A stretch of 64,000 nt of DNA from Phascolarctobacterium sp. ET69 (GTDB taxonomy: Bacteria; Bacillota; Negativicutes; Acidaminococcales; Acidaminococcaceae): the NCBI RefSeq assembly GCF_023336935.1, contig NZ_JAMBLR010000007.1, positions 23,962-87,961 on the forward strand, in the 5' to 3' direction. Position numbers and translations under genes: made by a program. Each line of letters opens with the position of its first letter. Within the stretch, counting starts at the first letter, position 1. Under the pieces are notes generated by a model. It was not told the DNA's origin. It ran no database searches and worked only from the letters and a program-made list of their open reading frames with translations. This document shows, piece by piece, positions 34,550-44,826 of the stretch.

Positions 34550-34984
34550 TTATTTTCTTTGCGGGTAAGCGTTGCTGTTTTCAAATTTGGCGGCAATAAA
34601 ATCAAACGCTCCGTATTTGCGGCATTTTTCATATACATTAGTACCCATGTTATGCAAAAGGTAGTAATCAAAGTAATCAACGCCGCAGTTTGTACGTTGT
34701 TCATTAAAAATTGTTTCCAAATCTGCCGTATCTTTAAAATCACGCAGCGGCATTTTTGTGGCAAGTTCAAAGGCGCTGCGCGGATGCCGCTCAACTAGCG
34801 CTTTGCGGACGGCTTTTTCACACTGGTAACCGTGATAGGTATAGGCCGTATCGAAATAGGTAAAACCAAAATTTAAATATGCGTCGAAAAGCTGTTCTGT
34901 TTTTGCAAAATCAAAAGAAGTAACGTCATCTGCATTTAAAAGCGGAAGGCGCATGCAGCCAAAACCAAACTGATATTTTTCCAT
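34550..34984 (-). pseudogene. Aldo/keto reductase, N-terminal remnant
   Basis: The 144 codons match the first 40% of a ferredoxin-associated aldo/keto reductase: FGFGCMRLPL at the start, NFGFTYFDTAYTYHG with the catalytic Asp/Tyr, ATKMPL with Lys and YDYYLL-type HNM with His (sequence here is DYFDYYLLHNM). After about residue 130 the match stops abruptly and the frame ends in NSNAYPQRK. The remaining barrel and the C-terminal Cys cluster of this family (normally near 370 aa in all) are missing, and no frame downstream supplies them. Start ATG 34984 has AAAGGA 8 nt upstream. Most likely a 3'-deleted gene; a short functional protein is unlikely. Confidence 0.75.
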
Positions 34985-35069
34985 TTTCTTCATCCTTTCA
35001 ACTGCTGCTTAATTTAATAAATTTTTATTTACTAAATTATAACAAGTTAAACCGCGCTTTAAGCAAGCA

Positions 35070-35099
35070 AAACCCCTTCAAAATTTTTTGAAGGGGTTT
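35070..35099. terminator. Bidirectional terminator, perfect palindrome
   Basis: A 14-bp perfect inverted repeat (35070-35083 / 35086-35099) with CCCC/GGGG in the stem and A/T tracts inside and outside. It terminates the DUF362 gene on the minus strand. Confidence 0.8.
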
Positions 35100-35124
35100 G
35101 TACGTTTGATTTCGAGTCAATCAC
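35100..35124 (-). repeat. Inverted partial copy of the tRNA-Ser(CGA) anticodon arm
   Basis: Read on the minus strand, 25 nt match tRNA-Ser positions 34365-34389 with only two differences; 16 nt (TTGACTCGAAATCAAA) are identical and include the entire anticodon loop. It lies between the DUF362 stop and its terminator. The orientation is opposite to the intact tRNA, 0.7 kb away. Its origin (integration scar, att remnant or functional mimic) is unknown. Confidence 0.85.
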
Positions 35125-35129
35125 TTTAA

Positions 35130-36134
35130 TTATTCGGATTTAAAAGGCACAACATCTTTTACGGCTTCTTCAAGTGTAATTTCTTTGTCGCCGTTGTCAA
35201 TGTCAATCAGTTTATACTTATCGTTGCCCATGCCAAGTTCTTTCATATAAGTAAGCTGGCGCAGGCCGTGGCGCGTTTCCATACGCGTTACCAGCGCTTT
35301 GCGGTCAGTTTCTTTCATGGCGTAAATAAGGTCCACGCTTGCCTGGTCAATGGCTAAAATATCAAGCGAGGCGAGTATGCCGACATTAGGCGTTACAACG
35401 GGTTCTGCTGCTGTTCCTTCACAGTCGCACGAAACAGACATATTGCGCATTACATTAACAAAAGCAATATTTTTGCCGAAATGGTCAACTACTGCTTTGG
35501 AGGATTCCGTCATTCTTTCCATAAATTCTTCTTTGGCAATATCCCATTGGTTGGTGGAACCAGGTGTGGTATGAATCATTGCTTTGCCGATACGTCCGTC
35601 GGCGCAGCCAATGCCAATATTTTTATCGCTGCCGCCAAAACCGCCCTGAACATGCCCTTTAAAATGGGTTAAAACAAACAGAGAATCGTAATTCAGCAAG
35701 TTTTTGCCAACATGCATTTCGGTAAACCATTTGCCGTTTTTAACAGGCAAAACTGCAGTGCCGTTTTCGTCCATAATATCAACCGGGCAAAAATTCCAGC
35801 CGTTAAGGGCAATAGTGGCGCGGTGCTTTTCGGTGGTATCACGCCCGCCTGCATAATAAGCATTGGTTTCAACTATTGCGGCTTCAGGCAAAGCCTTTTC
35901 AATTAAGTTTTTAACCCACGGGCGCGGAATAATGTTAGGCCCGTGCGGTTCGCCGGTATGCAGCTTAATTGCCGTTTTGCCGGTAAGATTTGCGCTGATG
36001 CGTTTAAAAATTTTCAGCAGGCCTTCGGCAGATAAATCTCTGGTAAAATAAACAACGGATTCAGCGCCGCTGCGTTCGGAGTAAGGAATGTAATGGTCGC
36101 CGCCAGTGCCGGGAACAGGTTTTGTTGTAGTCAT
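35130..36134 (-). CDS. DUF362-domain protein
   Basis: A 334-aa soluble protein with the DUF362 layout: KTAIKLHTGEPHGPNII near 55-70, LTHFKGHVQGGFGGSDKNIG around 160-180, and DILAIDQASVDLIY near 260. Members often carry two 4Fe-4S ferredoxin motifs; none is visible here (no CxxCxxC). Function unknown, probably redox-linked in relatives. The upstream gap is shared divergently with azlC. Confidence 0.8.
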   Translation of the reverse strand: MTTTKPVPGTGGDHYIPYSERSGAESVVYFTRDLSAEGLLKIFKRISANLTGKTAIKLHTGEPHGPNIIPRPWVKNLIEKALPEAAIVETNAYYAGGRDTTEKHRATIALNGWNFCPVDIMDENGTAVLPVKNGKWFTEMHVGKNLLNYDSLFVLTHFKGHVQGGFGGSDKNIGIGCADGRIGKAMIHTTPGSTNQWDIAKEEFMERMTESSKAVVDHFGKNIAFVNVMRNMSVSCDCEGTAAEPVVTPNVGILASLDILAIDQASVDLIYAMKETDRKALVTRMETRHGLRQLTYMKELGMGNDKYKLIDIDNGDKEITLEEAVKDVVPFKSE

Positions 36135-36222
36135 GGTAAAAACCTCCTTATTAATTTTACATTATTTTTAAATTTATTATTGTTTACAGCCGTAAGATAA
36201 AACGAACTATTGTTATTTATAC

Positions 36223-36251
36223 TTGACACAAAACTGCTGGTTGATTAGAAT
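36223..36251 (+). promoter_or_regulatory. Promoter of azlCD
   Basis: TTGACA (36223-36228), a 17-nt spacer and TAGAAT (36246-36251). The transcript leader would be about 105 nt, AT-rich, with only a weak GCCG/CGGC hairpin near 36314-36327. The remainder of the 36135-36365 gap shows no gene. Confidence 0.8.
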
Positions 36252-36365
36252 AATAACATAACGGCTTTATTATAAATAAACCTTTTCTTAAAAATATTAT
36301 AACATTTTTAACGCCGGTTAAACGGCAGTTTTTGCTGAAATATGCAATTTTATGGGAGTGTTACT

Positions 36366-37052
36366 TTGGACAGCGTTAAAATAAAAGCATTTAAAACAGC
36401 TTTTCCATATACTGTACCGATTGGTGCAAGTTTTATTTTTTTAGGGGCGTCGTACGGCTTTTTAATGGTGAGCAAGGGCTTTTCACCGTTATATCCGTTT
36501 TTTATGAGCCTGCTTATTTTCGCAGGTTCAGTAGAGTTCGTTTCGGTAACGATGCTGCTTGGCAGTTTTGAACCGGTAAGTGCCTTTTTGGCAGCGTTTA
36601 TGCTTAACGCAAGGCATTTGTTTTATGCCGTTTCCATGCTCAGGCCATATAATGTGCCGGGGTGGAAAAAGCTGTATCTTATTTTTGGCATGTGCGATGA
36701 AAGCTTTGCCATAAACAGCATGATAAAAGTGCCCGACGGCGTTGACCGTTCCTGGTTTATGCTTTTTGTAACGATGCTGAACCATTTTTACTGGGTTGCG
36801 GGAGCAACCTTGAGCGCCGTTGTAGGCAGCGCCATTAATTTTCCGTCCGAAGGTATCGAGTTTGTGCTGCCGGCGTTGTTTTTGGTTATTTTTGCCGAAC
36901 AGTGGCTTAATGCAGACGCGCACGGTGCTGCGTTAACAGGCCTTGCTGCTTCGGTGTTGAGCCTGTTTGTTTTTGGCACGGAAAATTTTATGATACCTGC
37001 CATGCTTATGATGCTGCTTGTTTTTGCCGTTATTAAAAGGAGGGCACAGTGA
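36366..37052 (+). CDS. azlC: AzlC family branched-chain amino acid exporter, large subunit
   Basis: A 228-aa membrane protein with about six to seven helices and the AzlC segments PYTVPIGASFIFLGASYGFL and FMLNARHLFYAVSML. With AzlD it exports branched-chain amino acids or their analogues. I place the start at TTG 36366 because GGGAG (36354-36358) is 7 nt upstream. An in-frame ATG at 36342 has no SD and remains an alternative. Genes azlC and azlD overlap. Confidence 0.88.
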   Translation: MDSVKIKAFKTAFPYTVPIGASFIFLGASYGFLMVSKGFSPLYPFFMSLLIFAGSVEFVSVTMLLGSFEPVSAFLAAFMLNARHLFYAVSMLRPYNVPGWKKLYLIFGMCDESFAINSMIKVPDGVDRSWFMLFVTMLNHFYWVAGATLSAVVGSAINFPSEGIEFVLPALFLVIFAEQWLNADAHGAALTGLAASVLSLFVFGTENFMIPAMLMMLLVFAVIKRRAQ

Positions 37053-37381
37053 TGACAATGACTGTTGGGCAGAGCATAATAATGATTGCCGCTATTATTT
37101 TGGCAACCGTGCTGACCCGTTTTTTGCCCTTTATTATTTTTGGCGGCGGGCGGCCGATACCCGATTTTGTTAATTATTTAGGCAAGGTTTTACCGTTTGC
37201 CGTTACGGGTATGCTTGTGGTTTACAGCTTAAAAGACGCTCCGTTTAATGCCTGGCACGGCCTGCCGGAATTTATTTGCGCAGCAATTACTTTAGCGCTG
37301 CATTTTTGGCGCCGCAGCATGCTTATAAGCATTGTTGGCGGAACAGTGGCCTATATGTTTTTAATACAAAAAATATTTTAA
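37052..37381 (+). CDS. azlD: AzlD family branched-chain amino acid exporter, small subunit
   Basis: A 109-aa protein with four helices and the family pattern TRFLPFIIFGG and YLGKVLPFAVTGMLVVYSLK. Partner of AzlC. SD AGGAGGG precedes ATG 37052, which shares one base with the azlC stop; GTG 37049 is a less likely start. Confidence 0.88.
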   Translation: MTMTVGQSIIMIAAIILATVLTRFLPFIIFGGGRPIPDFVNYLGKVLPFAVTGMLVVYSLKDAPFNAWHGLPEFICAAITLALHFWRRSMLISIVGGTVAYMFLIQKIF

Positions 37382-37470
37382 CTTAAAACCTCTGTTTAAA
37401 ATTGTAAAACAGCAGTGGCAAAAATGCCAATGCTTAAATTTTATGAACTATATACGGATAAGGCATGATA

Positions 37471-37511
37471 AAATCCTGTGGTTAGATGTTTGGCTGCCGC
37501 AGGATTTTTTT
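37471..37511 (+). terminator. Terminator of azlCD
   Basis: AAATCCTGTGG (37471-37481) pairs with CCGCAGGATTT (37497-37507) with one G-U pair, then a T tract. Confidence 0.85.
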
Positions 37512-37548
37512 ATTACCTAAAGGCATGGCTGAACAGAAAAAATAAGCA

Positions 37549-37578
37549 TTAGACGCACAAAAACGGCTTTAATATAAT
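37549..37578 (+). promoter_or_regulatory. Promoter of the flavodoxin-like lipoprotein gene
   Basis: TTAGAC (37549-37554), an 18-nt spacer and TATAAT (37573-37578). Confidence 0.6.
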
Positions 37579-37612
37579 GATAGTAAAGATATTCAGAACA
37601 GGAGGGGGGCTT

Positions 37613-38281
37613 ATGAACCGCAGAGAATTTTTAAAAATAAGCTGTTCAGGATTGATTACTTTATATTTAAGCGGCTGTGGGCTTAATATGCAAAGCGGAC
37701 AAAATATAACATCGGCCGCAGAAACGGTTTCCGGTAAGGAAAATAGCAAGATGAAAATAACAGTAATTACCGGCAGCCCTCACAAAGCAGGTACATCCGC
37801 GCTTTTAGCCGATAAATTTATTGCCGGCGCAGAAAAGAACGGGCATAAAGTTTTTCGCTTTAATTCCGCTTTTAAAAATATTCATGCCTGCACCGGCTGT
37901 GATGCCTGCGGTATGAGCGGGCCTTGCGTACATAAAGATGATATAGAAACGGAAGCCATTCAAAAATTTATGGAAGCCGATGTTATAGCCTTGGTAAGCC
38001 CGGTATATTATTTTGCGCTGACGGCGCAGCTTAAAACGGTTATCGACAGATTTTATTCGCGAACGTACGATATAAACGGCAAACAGTCGGTACTGTTGGC
38101 AGCAGGCGGAAGTAATACGCCTTTAACAATGCGCAGCATTGCAAAACATTATGAAACGCTGGCAGGATATATGCACTGGCAGGACAGAGGCAGGGTGCTT
38201 GCTCCGGGCTGCCCGACACGCGAAGCTATAGCCAAAACAGAATATCCGCAGAAAGCATTTGAACTTGGAATGAGCTTATAA
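37613..38281 (+). CDS. Tat-exported flavodoxin-fold (NADPH-dependent FMN reductase-like) lipoprotein
   Basis: A 222-aa protein. The N-terminus MNRREFLKISCSGLITLYL combines a twin-arginine motif (NRREFLK) with a lipobox (LSGC, Cys at 21), so the protein is predicted to be exported folded and lipid-anchored. The mature part is a flavodoxin-like domain: ITVITGSPHKAGTSALLADK (FMN phosphate loop), CTGCDACGMSGPCVHKDD, and SPVYYFALTAQLKTVIDR. Tat export fits a protein that must load FMN in the cytoplasm. SD GGAGGGGGG. Physiological partner unknown; perhaps extracytoplasmic electron transfer. Confidence 0.85.
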   Translation: MNRREFLKISCSGLITLYLSGCGLNMQSGQNITSAAETVSGKENSKMKITVITGSPHKAGTSALLADKFIAGAEKNGHKVFRFNSAFKNIHACTGCDACGMSGPCVHKDDIETEAIQKFMEADVIALVSPVYYFALTAQLKTVIDRFYSRTYDINGKQSVLLAAGGSNTPLTMRSIAKHYETLAGYMHWQDRGRVLAPGCPTREAIAKTEYPQKAFELGMSL

Positions 38282-38296
38282 AATTGGCAAAAGAAA

Positions 38297-38324
38297 AAGC
38301 CTGTACATTTTTGTGTACAGGCTT
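38297..38324. terminator. Bidirectional terminator
   Basis: AAGCCTGTACA and TGTACAGGCTT form an 11-bp perfect stem between two converging genes. Confidence 0.88.
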
Positions 38325-38337
38325 CATTAATTTTTAA

Positions 38338-39825
38338 TTATAAATCGTTAATATGCTGTTCTGTTGCTTCAAAATCTTTAATAATGGAAGCCGAAGGCTG
38401 TTTATCAAGCAGGCTTACAATAAAGATTGCCAGGCAGGAAACCGCAAAGCCCGGGATAATTTCGTACAGCCCGGTATAGGCAAAACATTCCTTCCATAAA
38501 AGTACGGTACTGCCGCCAAAGAATACGCCGGCAACCGCGCCTTTAAGCGTGGTGCGTTTCCAGAACAGGCTGAACAGCATCAGCGGGCCGAAGGAAGCGC
38601 CGAACCCTGCCCAGGCGTATGCAACAAGGTCGAGTATATAGTTGTTGGGGTTATAGGCCAGTGCCAGAGAGCAGGCTGAAACAAGAATAACGGCGATTCT
38701 GCTTACAAGCACCAGTTCTTTCTGGCTGGCGTTTTTGCGCAGCAGTGCCTGATAAAAGTCTGTGGAAATTGCAGATGCCGTAACCAGAAGCTGGCCGGAA
38801 GACGTACTCATAATTGCGCCTAAAATGGCCGATATAATGATTGCAGCCATAAAAGAGTTGAAGAACTGTTCGTTAAGAACCATGAATACGGTTTCGGCGT
38901 TAACGCCGGTAAGTGCATCGCCTAAAACAACGCGGCCCACGAGGCCAGAAGCAACGGCAAAGAACAGGGAGAAAATTACCCAAACCATGGCAATGCGTGT
39001 TGCCTGCGGAATTTCTTTAGCAGAGGTAATGCTCATAAAACGTACGAGAATATGCGGTTGGCCGAAGTAGCCAAGACCCCAGCCGATAAGTGAAGCAATG
39101 GCGGTAAAGCTGAGCGTAAGGCCGGTAGCATCGGTAAACATATTAAAATAGTTGGGGTTTAATGCATGCAGGGAACTGATTGTTTCGGCAGGCCCGCCGG
39201 CAACCATGATGCCGGTAACAGGCACTACGATAATTGCAAAAAACATCAGCGTGCCCTGGAAAAAGTCGGTGCGGCAAACCGCAAGGTAACCGCCGGTAAA
39301 GGTGTAGAAAATTACAATACCCGCTGTAATAAGCAGCGAAGAAACGTAGGAAATATCAAAAACGGTGGTGAAAAGGCGGCCGCCCGCAACGAAACCGGAC
39401 GCGGTATAAATTAAAAAGAAAATAAAAATGAAAACGGCAGATACAATACGCAGAATTTTGCTGGTATCGTTAAAACGGTTTTCAAAAAAGTCCGGCAGCG
39501 TAATGGAATCGTTGGCGATTTTGGTGTAAATACGCAGGCGCTGCGCAACAAAACGCCAGTTCAGCCATGTGCCGAGCGCAAGCCCGACAGCAATCCAGAA
39601 AGCGCTTACGCCAGCAACATAAGCATAACCCGGCAGGCCCATCAGCATCCAGCCGCTCATATCCGAGGCTTCCGCGCTCATTGCCGAAACCCACGGGCCG
39701 ATTTTACGCCCGCCGAGCATATAGCTCTGCATGTCGCCTGTATCCTTCATATGGTAAAGCCCGATGGCAAACAGCACAATAAAATAAAGTGCATAGGCCA
39801 GAATACTGCCTAAATCCTGTTGCAT
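38338..39825 (-). CDS. putP: Sodium/proline symporter PutP (SSS family)
   Basis: A 495-aa transporter with about thirteen helices. Family segments include SYMLGGRKIGPWVSAMSAEA, SDMSGWMLMGLPGYAY, and FTGGYLAVCRTDFFQGTLMF. It imports proline with Na+. SD GGGGAGGAA before ATG 39825; a minus-strand TATAAT lies at 39873-39868. It is divergent from the DUF1934-argS operon. Confidence 0.92.
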   Translation of the reverse strand: MQQDLGSILAYALYFIVLFAIGLYHMKDTGDMQSYMLGGRKIGPWVSAMSAEASDMSGWMLMGLPGYAYVAGVSAFWIAVGLALGTWLNWRFVAQRLRIYTKIANDSITLPDFFENRFNDTSKILRIVSAVFIFIFFLIYTASGFVAGGRLFTTVFDISYVSSLLITAGIVIFYTFTGGYLAVCRTDFFQGTLMFFAIIVVPVTGIMVAGGPAETISSLHALNPNYFNMFTDATGLTLSFTAIASLIGWGLGYFGQPHILVRFMSITSAKEIPQATRIAMVWVIFSLFFAVASGLVGRVVLGDALTGVNAETVFMVLNEQFFNSFMAAIIISAILGAIMSTSSGQLLVTASAISTDFYQALLRKNASQKELVLVSRIAVILVSACSLALAYNPNNYILDLVAYAWAGFGASFGPLMLFSLFWKRTTLKGAVAGVFFGGSTVLLWKECFAYTGLYEIIPGFAVSCLAIFIVSLLDKQPSASIIKDFEATEQHINDL

Positions 39826-39928
39826 TAAAATTCCTCCCCATGTATGGTTTATGTAAATAATATATTAATTATACACTTCTTTATTGCATTAAAGCAAGCA
39901 AAATCGTTGATTGTAAAATTATATGCGG

Positions 39929-39957
39929 TTGACTGTACCGTGACGGTGATATATAAT
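39929..39957 (+). promoter_or_regulatory. Promoter of the DUF1934-argS-pyrG unit
   Basis: TTGACT (39929-39934), a 17-nt spacer and TATAAT (39952-39957). It implies a leader of about 110 nt. Confidence 0.85.
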
Positions 39958-39982
39958 ATTTAAGAAGTTTTGGCAGTTTTTG

Positions 39983-40064
39983 GACCGTGATAAATTTTTG
40001 CAGAGCTTGCTTCGTTTTGCAGTAGTGAAGATACCTGAAAGTGAAGCAGGCTCCGGTCATTTTT
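39983..40064 (+). promoter_or_regulatory. Structured leader with terminator-like hairpin upstream of DUF1934-argS
   Basis: An 11-bp stem GAGCTTGCTTC (40003-40013) with GAAGCAGGCTC (40043-40053, one G-U pair) stacks directly on GACCG/CGGTC (39983-39987 / 40054-40058). TTTTT (40060-40064) follows, right before the SD TGGAGTG. GTGAAG occurs twice (40025-40030 and 40041-40046), so the 5' arm could pair with either copy. No T-box AGGGTGGNACC sequence, no leader peptide with Arg codons. Possible attenuator of unknown class; pairing done by eye. Confidence 0.55.
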
Positions 40065-40076
40065 GGAGTGCTTTTT

Positions 40077-40511
40077 ATGGAAATGAAAAAAGTCAGAATT
40101 CATGTTAAAAGTTATGAAAAAAACAATAACGAAAAAGCTGCCATAGAAACGGTTTCCTTTGGGCGGATGGCAGAAAAAAACGGAAAGTTTTACGTTTTTT
40201 ATGATGAAACCGAAGCTGTTGGCATGCAGGGTACAAAAACCACTATAAAATGGAACTATGATAATGTGGTAATTATCCGCAGCGGCACGGTGGAATCGCG
40301 CCAGGAATTTGCCCAGGGGCTGGAGTGTATAAGCGTTTATAAAACTCCGTACATAACATTCGGTTTAAAAACAAACACAGAATATTTGTATGTTTACTGC
40401 CGTGACGGTATTTGGAACATTGAACTTGAATATATGCTGGAAATTGCCGGGCAGGAACAGAGCGAAATGAAAATAAAGATAACTATTGAGGAGGATGCGC
40501 ATGGATATTAA
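40077..40511 (+). CDS. DUF1934 protein (YwiB-like, calycin-type beta barrel)
   Basis: A 144-aa beta-rich protein: VRIHVKSYEKN, FYVFYDETEAVGMQGTKTTI, YITFGLKTNTEYLYV and WNIELEYMLEI match DUF1934. Related genes lie immediately upstream of argS in many Firmicutes (ywiB-argS in Bacillus). Function unknown. Start ATG 40077 follows TGGAGTG; the gene overlaps argS by 11 bp, so the link is translational. Confidence 0.82.
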   Translation: MEMKKVRIHVKSYEKNNNEKAAIETVSFGRMAEKNGKFYVFYDETEAVGMQGTKTTIKWNYDNVVIIRSGTVESRQEFAQGLECISVYKTPYITFGLKTNTEYLYVYCRDGIWNIELEYMLEIAGQEQSEMKIKITIEEDAHGY

Positions 40512-42159
40512 GGAAATTTTGGCAGATGCCATAAAAAAAGCGGCGTTAAGCGCTATTGAAAAGGGAGTTGTAAAAGAAGGCGAACTGCCTGATGTACTTT
40601 TGGAAGTACCGCCTCAAAAAGAATTCGGCGATTTTGCAACTAATTTTGCCATGCAGTCCGCAAGAAGTTTAAAATGCAGCCCGAGAATTATAGCACAGGC
40701 TGTAATAGATAATTTAGATTGCGCTTATGTTGAAAAAGCAGAAATTGCAGGCCCGGGATTTATTAATTTTTACTTGAAAAATAACTGGCTGAGCGATTTG
40801 TTTGCAAACATTGTAAAAGCCGGTGAAAATTACGGCAATTTAAAAGCGCCGACAGATGAAAAAATTCAGATTGAATATGTAAGCGCCAATCCTACCGGCC
40901 CGCTGCATGTAGGCCATGGGCGCGGAGCGGCAGTTGGCAGCTCGCTTGCAAATTTAATGAAAGCAGCCGGTTACAATGTTACCCGCGAATATTACATTAA
41001 TGACGCCGGAAACCAGATTAACAATCTGGCAGCATCCGTTAATGCCCGTTATCTTGAAGCTTTCGGCATTGACGTGGAATTTCCGGAAAACGGCTATCAC
41101 GGTCATGACATTATAGATACGGCAGAACGCATTAAACGTATTTACGGCGACAAGTTTTTAAAAATGGAAGAAGAACAGCGCATTGAAGAATTTCGTACCA
41201 TTGCGTTAAAAGAAAAACTTGCAGCGCTGAAAGAAGATTTGGAAGCGTTTAATGTTACTTATGATGTATGGTTCAGCGAGCAGACTCTGCACGACGGCAA
41301 CAAAATTAAGGAAGCCTGCGATTACCTTACCGAACGCGGCTATATGTATGAAAAAGACGGCGCGCTGTGGCTGAAAGCTACCGAATACGGCGATGATAAA
41401 GACCGCGTTGTTATCCGCGATAATGGCGTGCCCACTTATTTTGCGGCAGATATTGCATACCACCGCAATAAATTCGAACGCGGCTTTGACCGTGTTATTA
41501 ACCTGTGGGGGGCTGACCACCATGGTTACATTGCCCGCATGAAAGCTGCTGTCGGCGCGCTTGGCTATAACCCAGAACAGCTTGAAGTTTTGATTTTGCA
41601 GATGGTAAGCCTGTACCGCAACGGCGAACTTGTAAAAATGTCTAAACGTACCGGCCAGAGCGTTACCTTAAATGAACTGATTGAAGAAGTCGGCACCGAT
41701 GCGGCAAGATTCTTCTTTGTAATGCGCAGCATTGACAGCCAGCTGGATTTTGACCTGACGCTTGCAACGGAAAAATCCAACGAAAACCCTGTTTACTATA
41801 TTCAGTATGCACATGCGCGTATTTGCAGCATTTTCCGCCAGCTTAAGGAGGCCGGCATTGAAGAAGCGGCCGAAGCCGATTATACTTTGCTGACCGACCC
41901 GGCAGAAATTGAACTGATTAAAAAACTTGGCGAATATCCGGAACTTATTGCCTCGGCAGCCAAAGAGCGCGCGGTACACCGCGTTGCCCATTATGTGCAT
42001 GAACTGGCAGGCTTGTTCCATTCCTTCTATAACCAGTGCCGCATTCTTGGCGTAGACCCGGAAGTGCAGCAGGCACGCATTAAACTTGTTAAAGCAACTC
42101 AGCATGTATTGCGCCATGCGCTGAACATTTTAGGCGTATCCGCACCGGAAAGAATGTAA
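40501..42159 (+). CDS. argS: Arginyl-tRNA synthetase
   Basis: A 552-aa class I enzyme. The N-terminal additional domain (about 1-110) precedes VSANPTGPLHVGHGRGAAVG with the HIGH-type HVGH; the KMSKS-type motif is KMSKR (in LVKMSKRTGQSV), and an anticodon-binding DALR domain ends the protein. ATG 40501 follows GGAGG; an earlier in-frame start at 40486 precedes the SD. Followed by pyrG after 35 bp. Confidence 0.96.
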   Translation: MDIKEILADAIKKAALSAIEKGVVKEGELPDVLLEVPPQKEFGDFATNFAMQSARSLKCSPRIIAQAVIDNLDCAYVEKAEIAGPGFINFYLKNNWLSDLFANIVKAGENYGNLKAPTDEKIQIEYVSANPTGPLHVGHGRGAAVGSSLANLMKAAGYNVTREYYINDAGNQINNLAASVNARYLEAFGIDVEFPENGYHGHDIIDTAERIKRIYGDKFLKMEEEQRIEEFRTIALKEKLAALKEDLEAFNVTYDVWFSEQTLHDGNKIKEACDYLTERGYMYEKDGALWLKATEYGDDKDRVVIRDNGVPTYFAADIAYHRNKFERGFDRVINLWGADHHGYIARMKAAVGALGYNPEQLEVLILQMVSLYRNGELVKMSKRTGQSVTLNELIEEVGTDAARFFFVMRSIDSQLDFDLTLATEKSNENPVYYIQYAHARICSIFRQLKEAGIEEAAEADYTLLTDPAEIELIKKLGEYPELIASAAKERAVHRVAHYVHELAGLFHSFYNQCRILGVDPEVQQARIKLVKATQHVLRHALNILGVSAPERM

Positions 42160-42173
42160 TGCAGTTAAAATAA

Positions 42174-43808
<1,635 letters not shown>

Positions 43809-43824
43809 AGCCGGTAAATTAACC

Positions 43825-43855
43825 AAAAAGCAGACTGTTTAACGGTCTGCTTTTT
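43825..43855 (+). terminator. Terminator of pyrG
   Basis: AAAAAGCAGAC (43825-43835) pairs with GTCTGCTTTTT (43845-43855). The start of sppA is 21 nt later. Confidence 0.9.
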
Positions 43856-43875
43856 GCGTATAAGGAGATGAAAAC

Positions 43876-44820
43876 ATGCTGAAAAAAATTTTTATAAGCG
43901 CCGTTTTGCTGATAGCCGTTTTGTCGTTTGTTGTTTCGCTGCTGGGCGGCAACAATAATAATGAGCCGAAAGTAGCTGTTGGCGACAGGGTTGCCGTTAT
44001 TAATATCAGCGGCCCGATTGTTGACGGGGCTTCCGTTGAACAGACTCTGTTTGGCGGCACGCAGGCTGCAACCAGCGGCCAGCTGATGAAAGAAATCCGT
44101 GAAGCTGCGGCAGACAGCAGCGTTAAAGCGCTGGTGCTGCATATAAATTCGCCGGGCGGCAGCGTAACTGCTGCGGAGGAAGTTGGGCGCGAACTGGAGC
44201 GGTTTAAAGAAACCACCAAAAAGCCGATAGTAACTTCCATGGGCGATCAGGCTGCTTCTGCGGCATATTGGCTTGCTTCTTACAGCGACGTTATTTATGC
44301 CAATTCTTCTACCCTTACCGGCAGCATTGGCGTGTATATGCCTTATATGAACGTTGAAGATTTGTATAAAAAAATCGGTGTTTATACCGGCAAAATCAAA
44401 AGCGGCCCGCATAAAGACATTTTATCTCCCGACAGGGAAATGACCGCGGAAGAATGCGAAATTTTACAGGGAATAGTAAATCAGCTGTATGATGAATTTA
44501 TTGCCGTTGTGGCTAACGGCCGCAAAATGGATACTGCCGCCGTGCGTGCTCTGGCAGACGGCAGGGTTTATACCGGCAAACAGGCGCAGCAGCTTGGCCT
44601 TGTTGATGAAATAGGCAATTATTATGATGCTCTGGAAGCTGCCGGTAAATTAATAGGCGTAAACGGCATACCCGAAATTAAGGAAAAACAAACGGCAAAA
44701 CCGTGGCAGATTTTGTTTGAAGCACGTTTGAGCGAGCTGATTTTATCTCAGCTTGAAAATGCTTTGAACGGTGCAGTGGCAGATATGAAAACAGCACCCG
44801 TCCCCAAGGCTGAGAGGTGA
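43876..44820 (+). CDS. sppA: Signal peptide peptidase SppA (short, S49 family)
   Basis: A 314-aa membrane serine protease. One N-terminal helix (FISAVLLIAVLSFVVSLLGG) precedes the S49 domain: LHINSPGGSVTAAEEVG, the catalytic Ser in MGDQAASAAYW, and the general-base Lys in SGPHKDILSP. It clears cleaved signal peptides. Length is that of the single-domain bacterial type. SD AAGGAG. The next gene starts 6 bp later. Confidence 0.92.
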   Translation: MLKKIFISAVLLIAVLSFVVSLLGGNNNNEPKVAVGDRVAVINISGPIVDGASVEQTLFGGTQAATSGQLMKEIREAAADSSVKALVLHINSPGGSVTAAEEVGRELERFKETTKKPIVTSMGDQAASAAYWLASYSDVIYANSSTLTGSIGVYMPYMNVEDLYKKIGVYTGKIKSGPHKDILSPDREMTAEECEILQGIVNQLYDEFIAVVANGRKMDTAAVRALADGRVYTGKQAQQLGLVDEIGNYYDALEAAGKLIGVNGIPEIKEKQTAKPWQILFEARLSELILSQLENALNGAVADMKTAPVPKAER

Positions 44821-44826
44821 TGCCTT

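Noticed and set aside
34543..34794. Small frame overlapping the reductase remnant as the missing C-terminal half after a frameshift
   Set aside because: Its translation runs opposite the conserved reductase codons in another frame and lacks barrel or Cys-cluster motifs; the missing half is deleted, not shifted.
35100..35124. attR site of an integrated element paired with tRNA-Ser
   Set aside because: The copy is inverted relative to the tRNA, and no integrase gene lies between the two copies, so a standard att pair is not supported. Kept only as a repeat.
39958..40076. T-box or Arg leader peptide upstream of argS
   Set aside because: No AGGGTGGNACCGCG-like sequence and no start codon followed by clustered Arg codons; only an unclassified structured leader remains.
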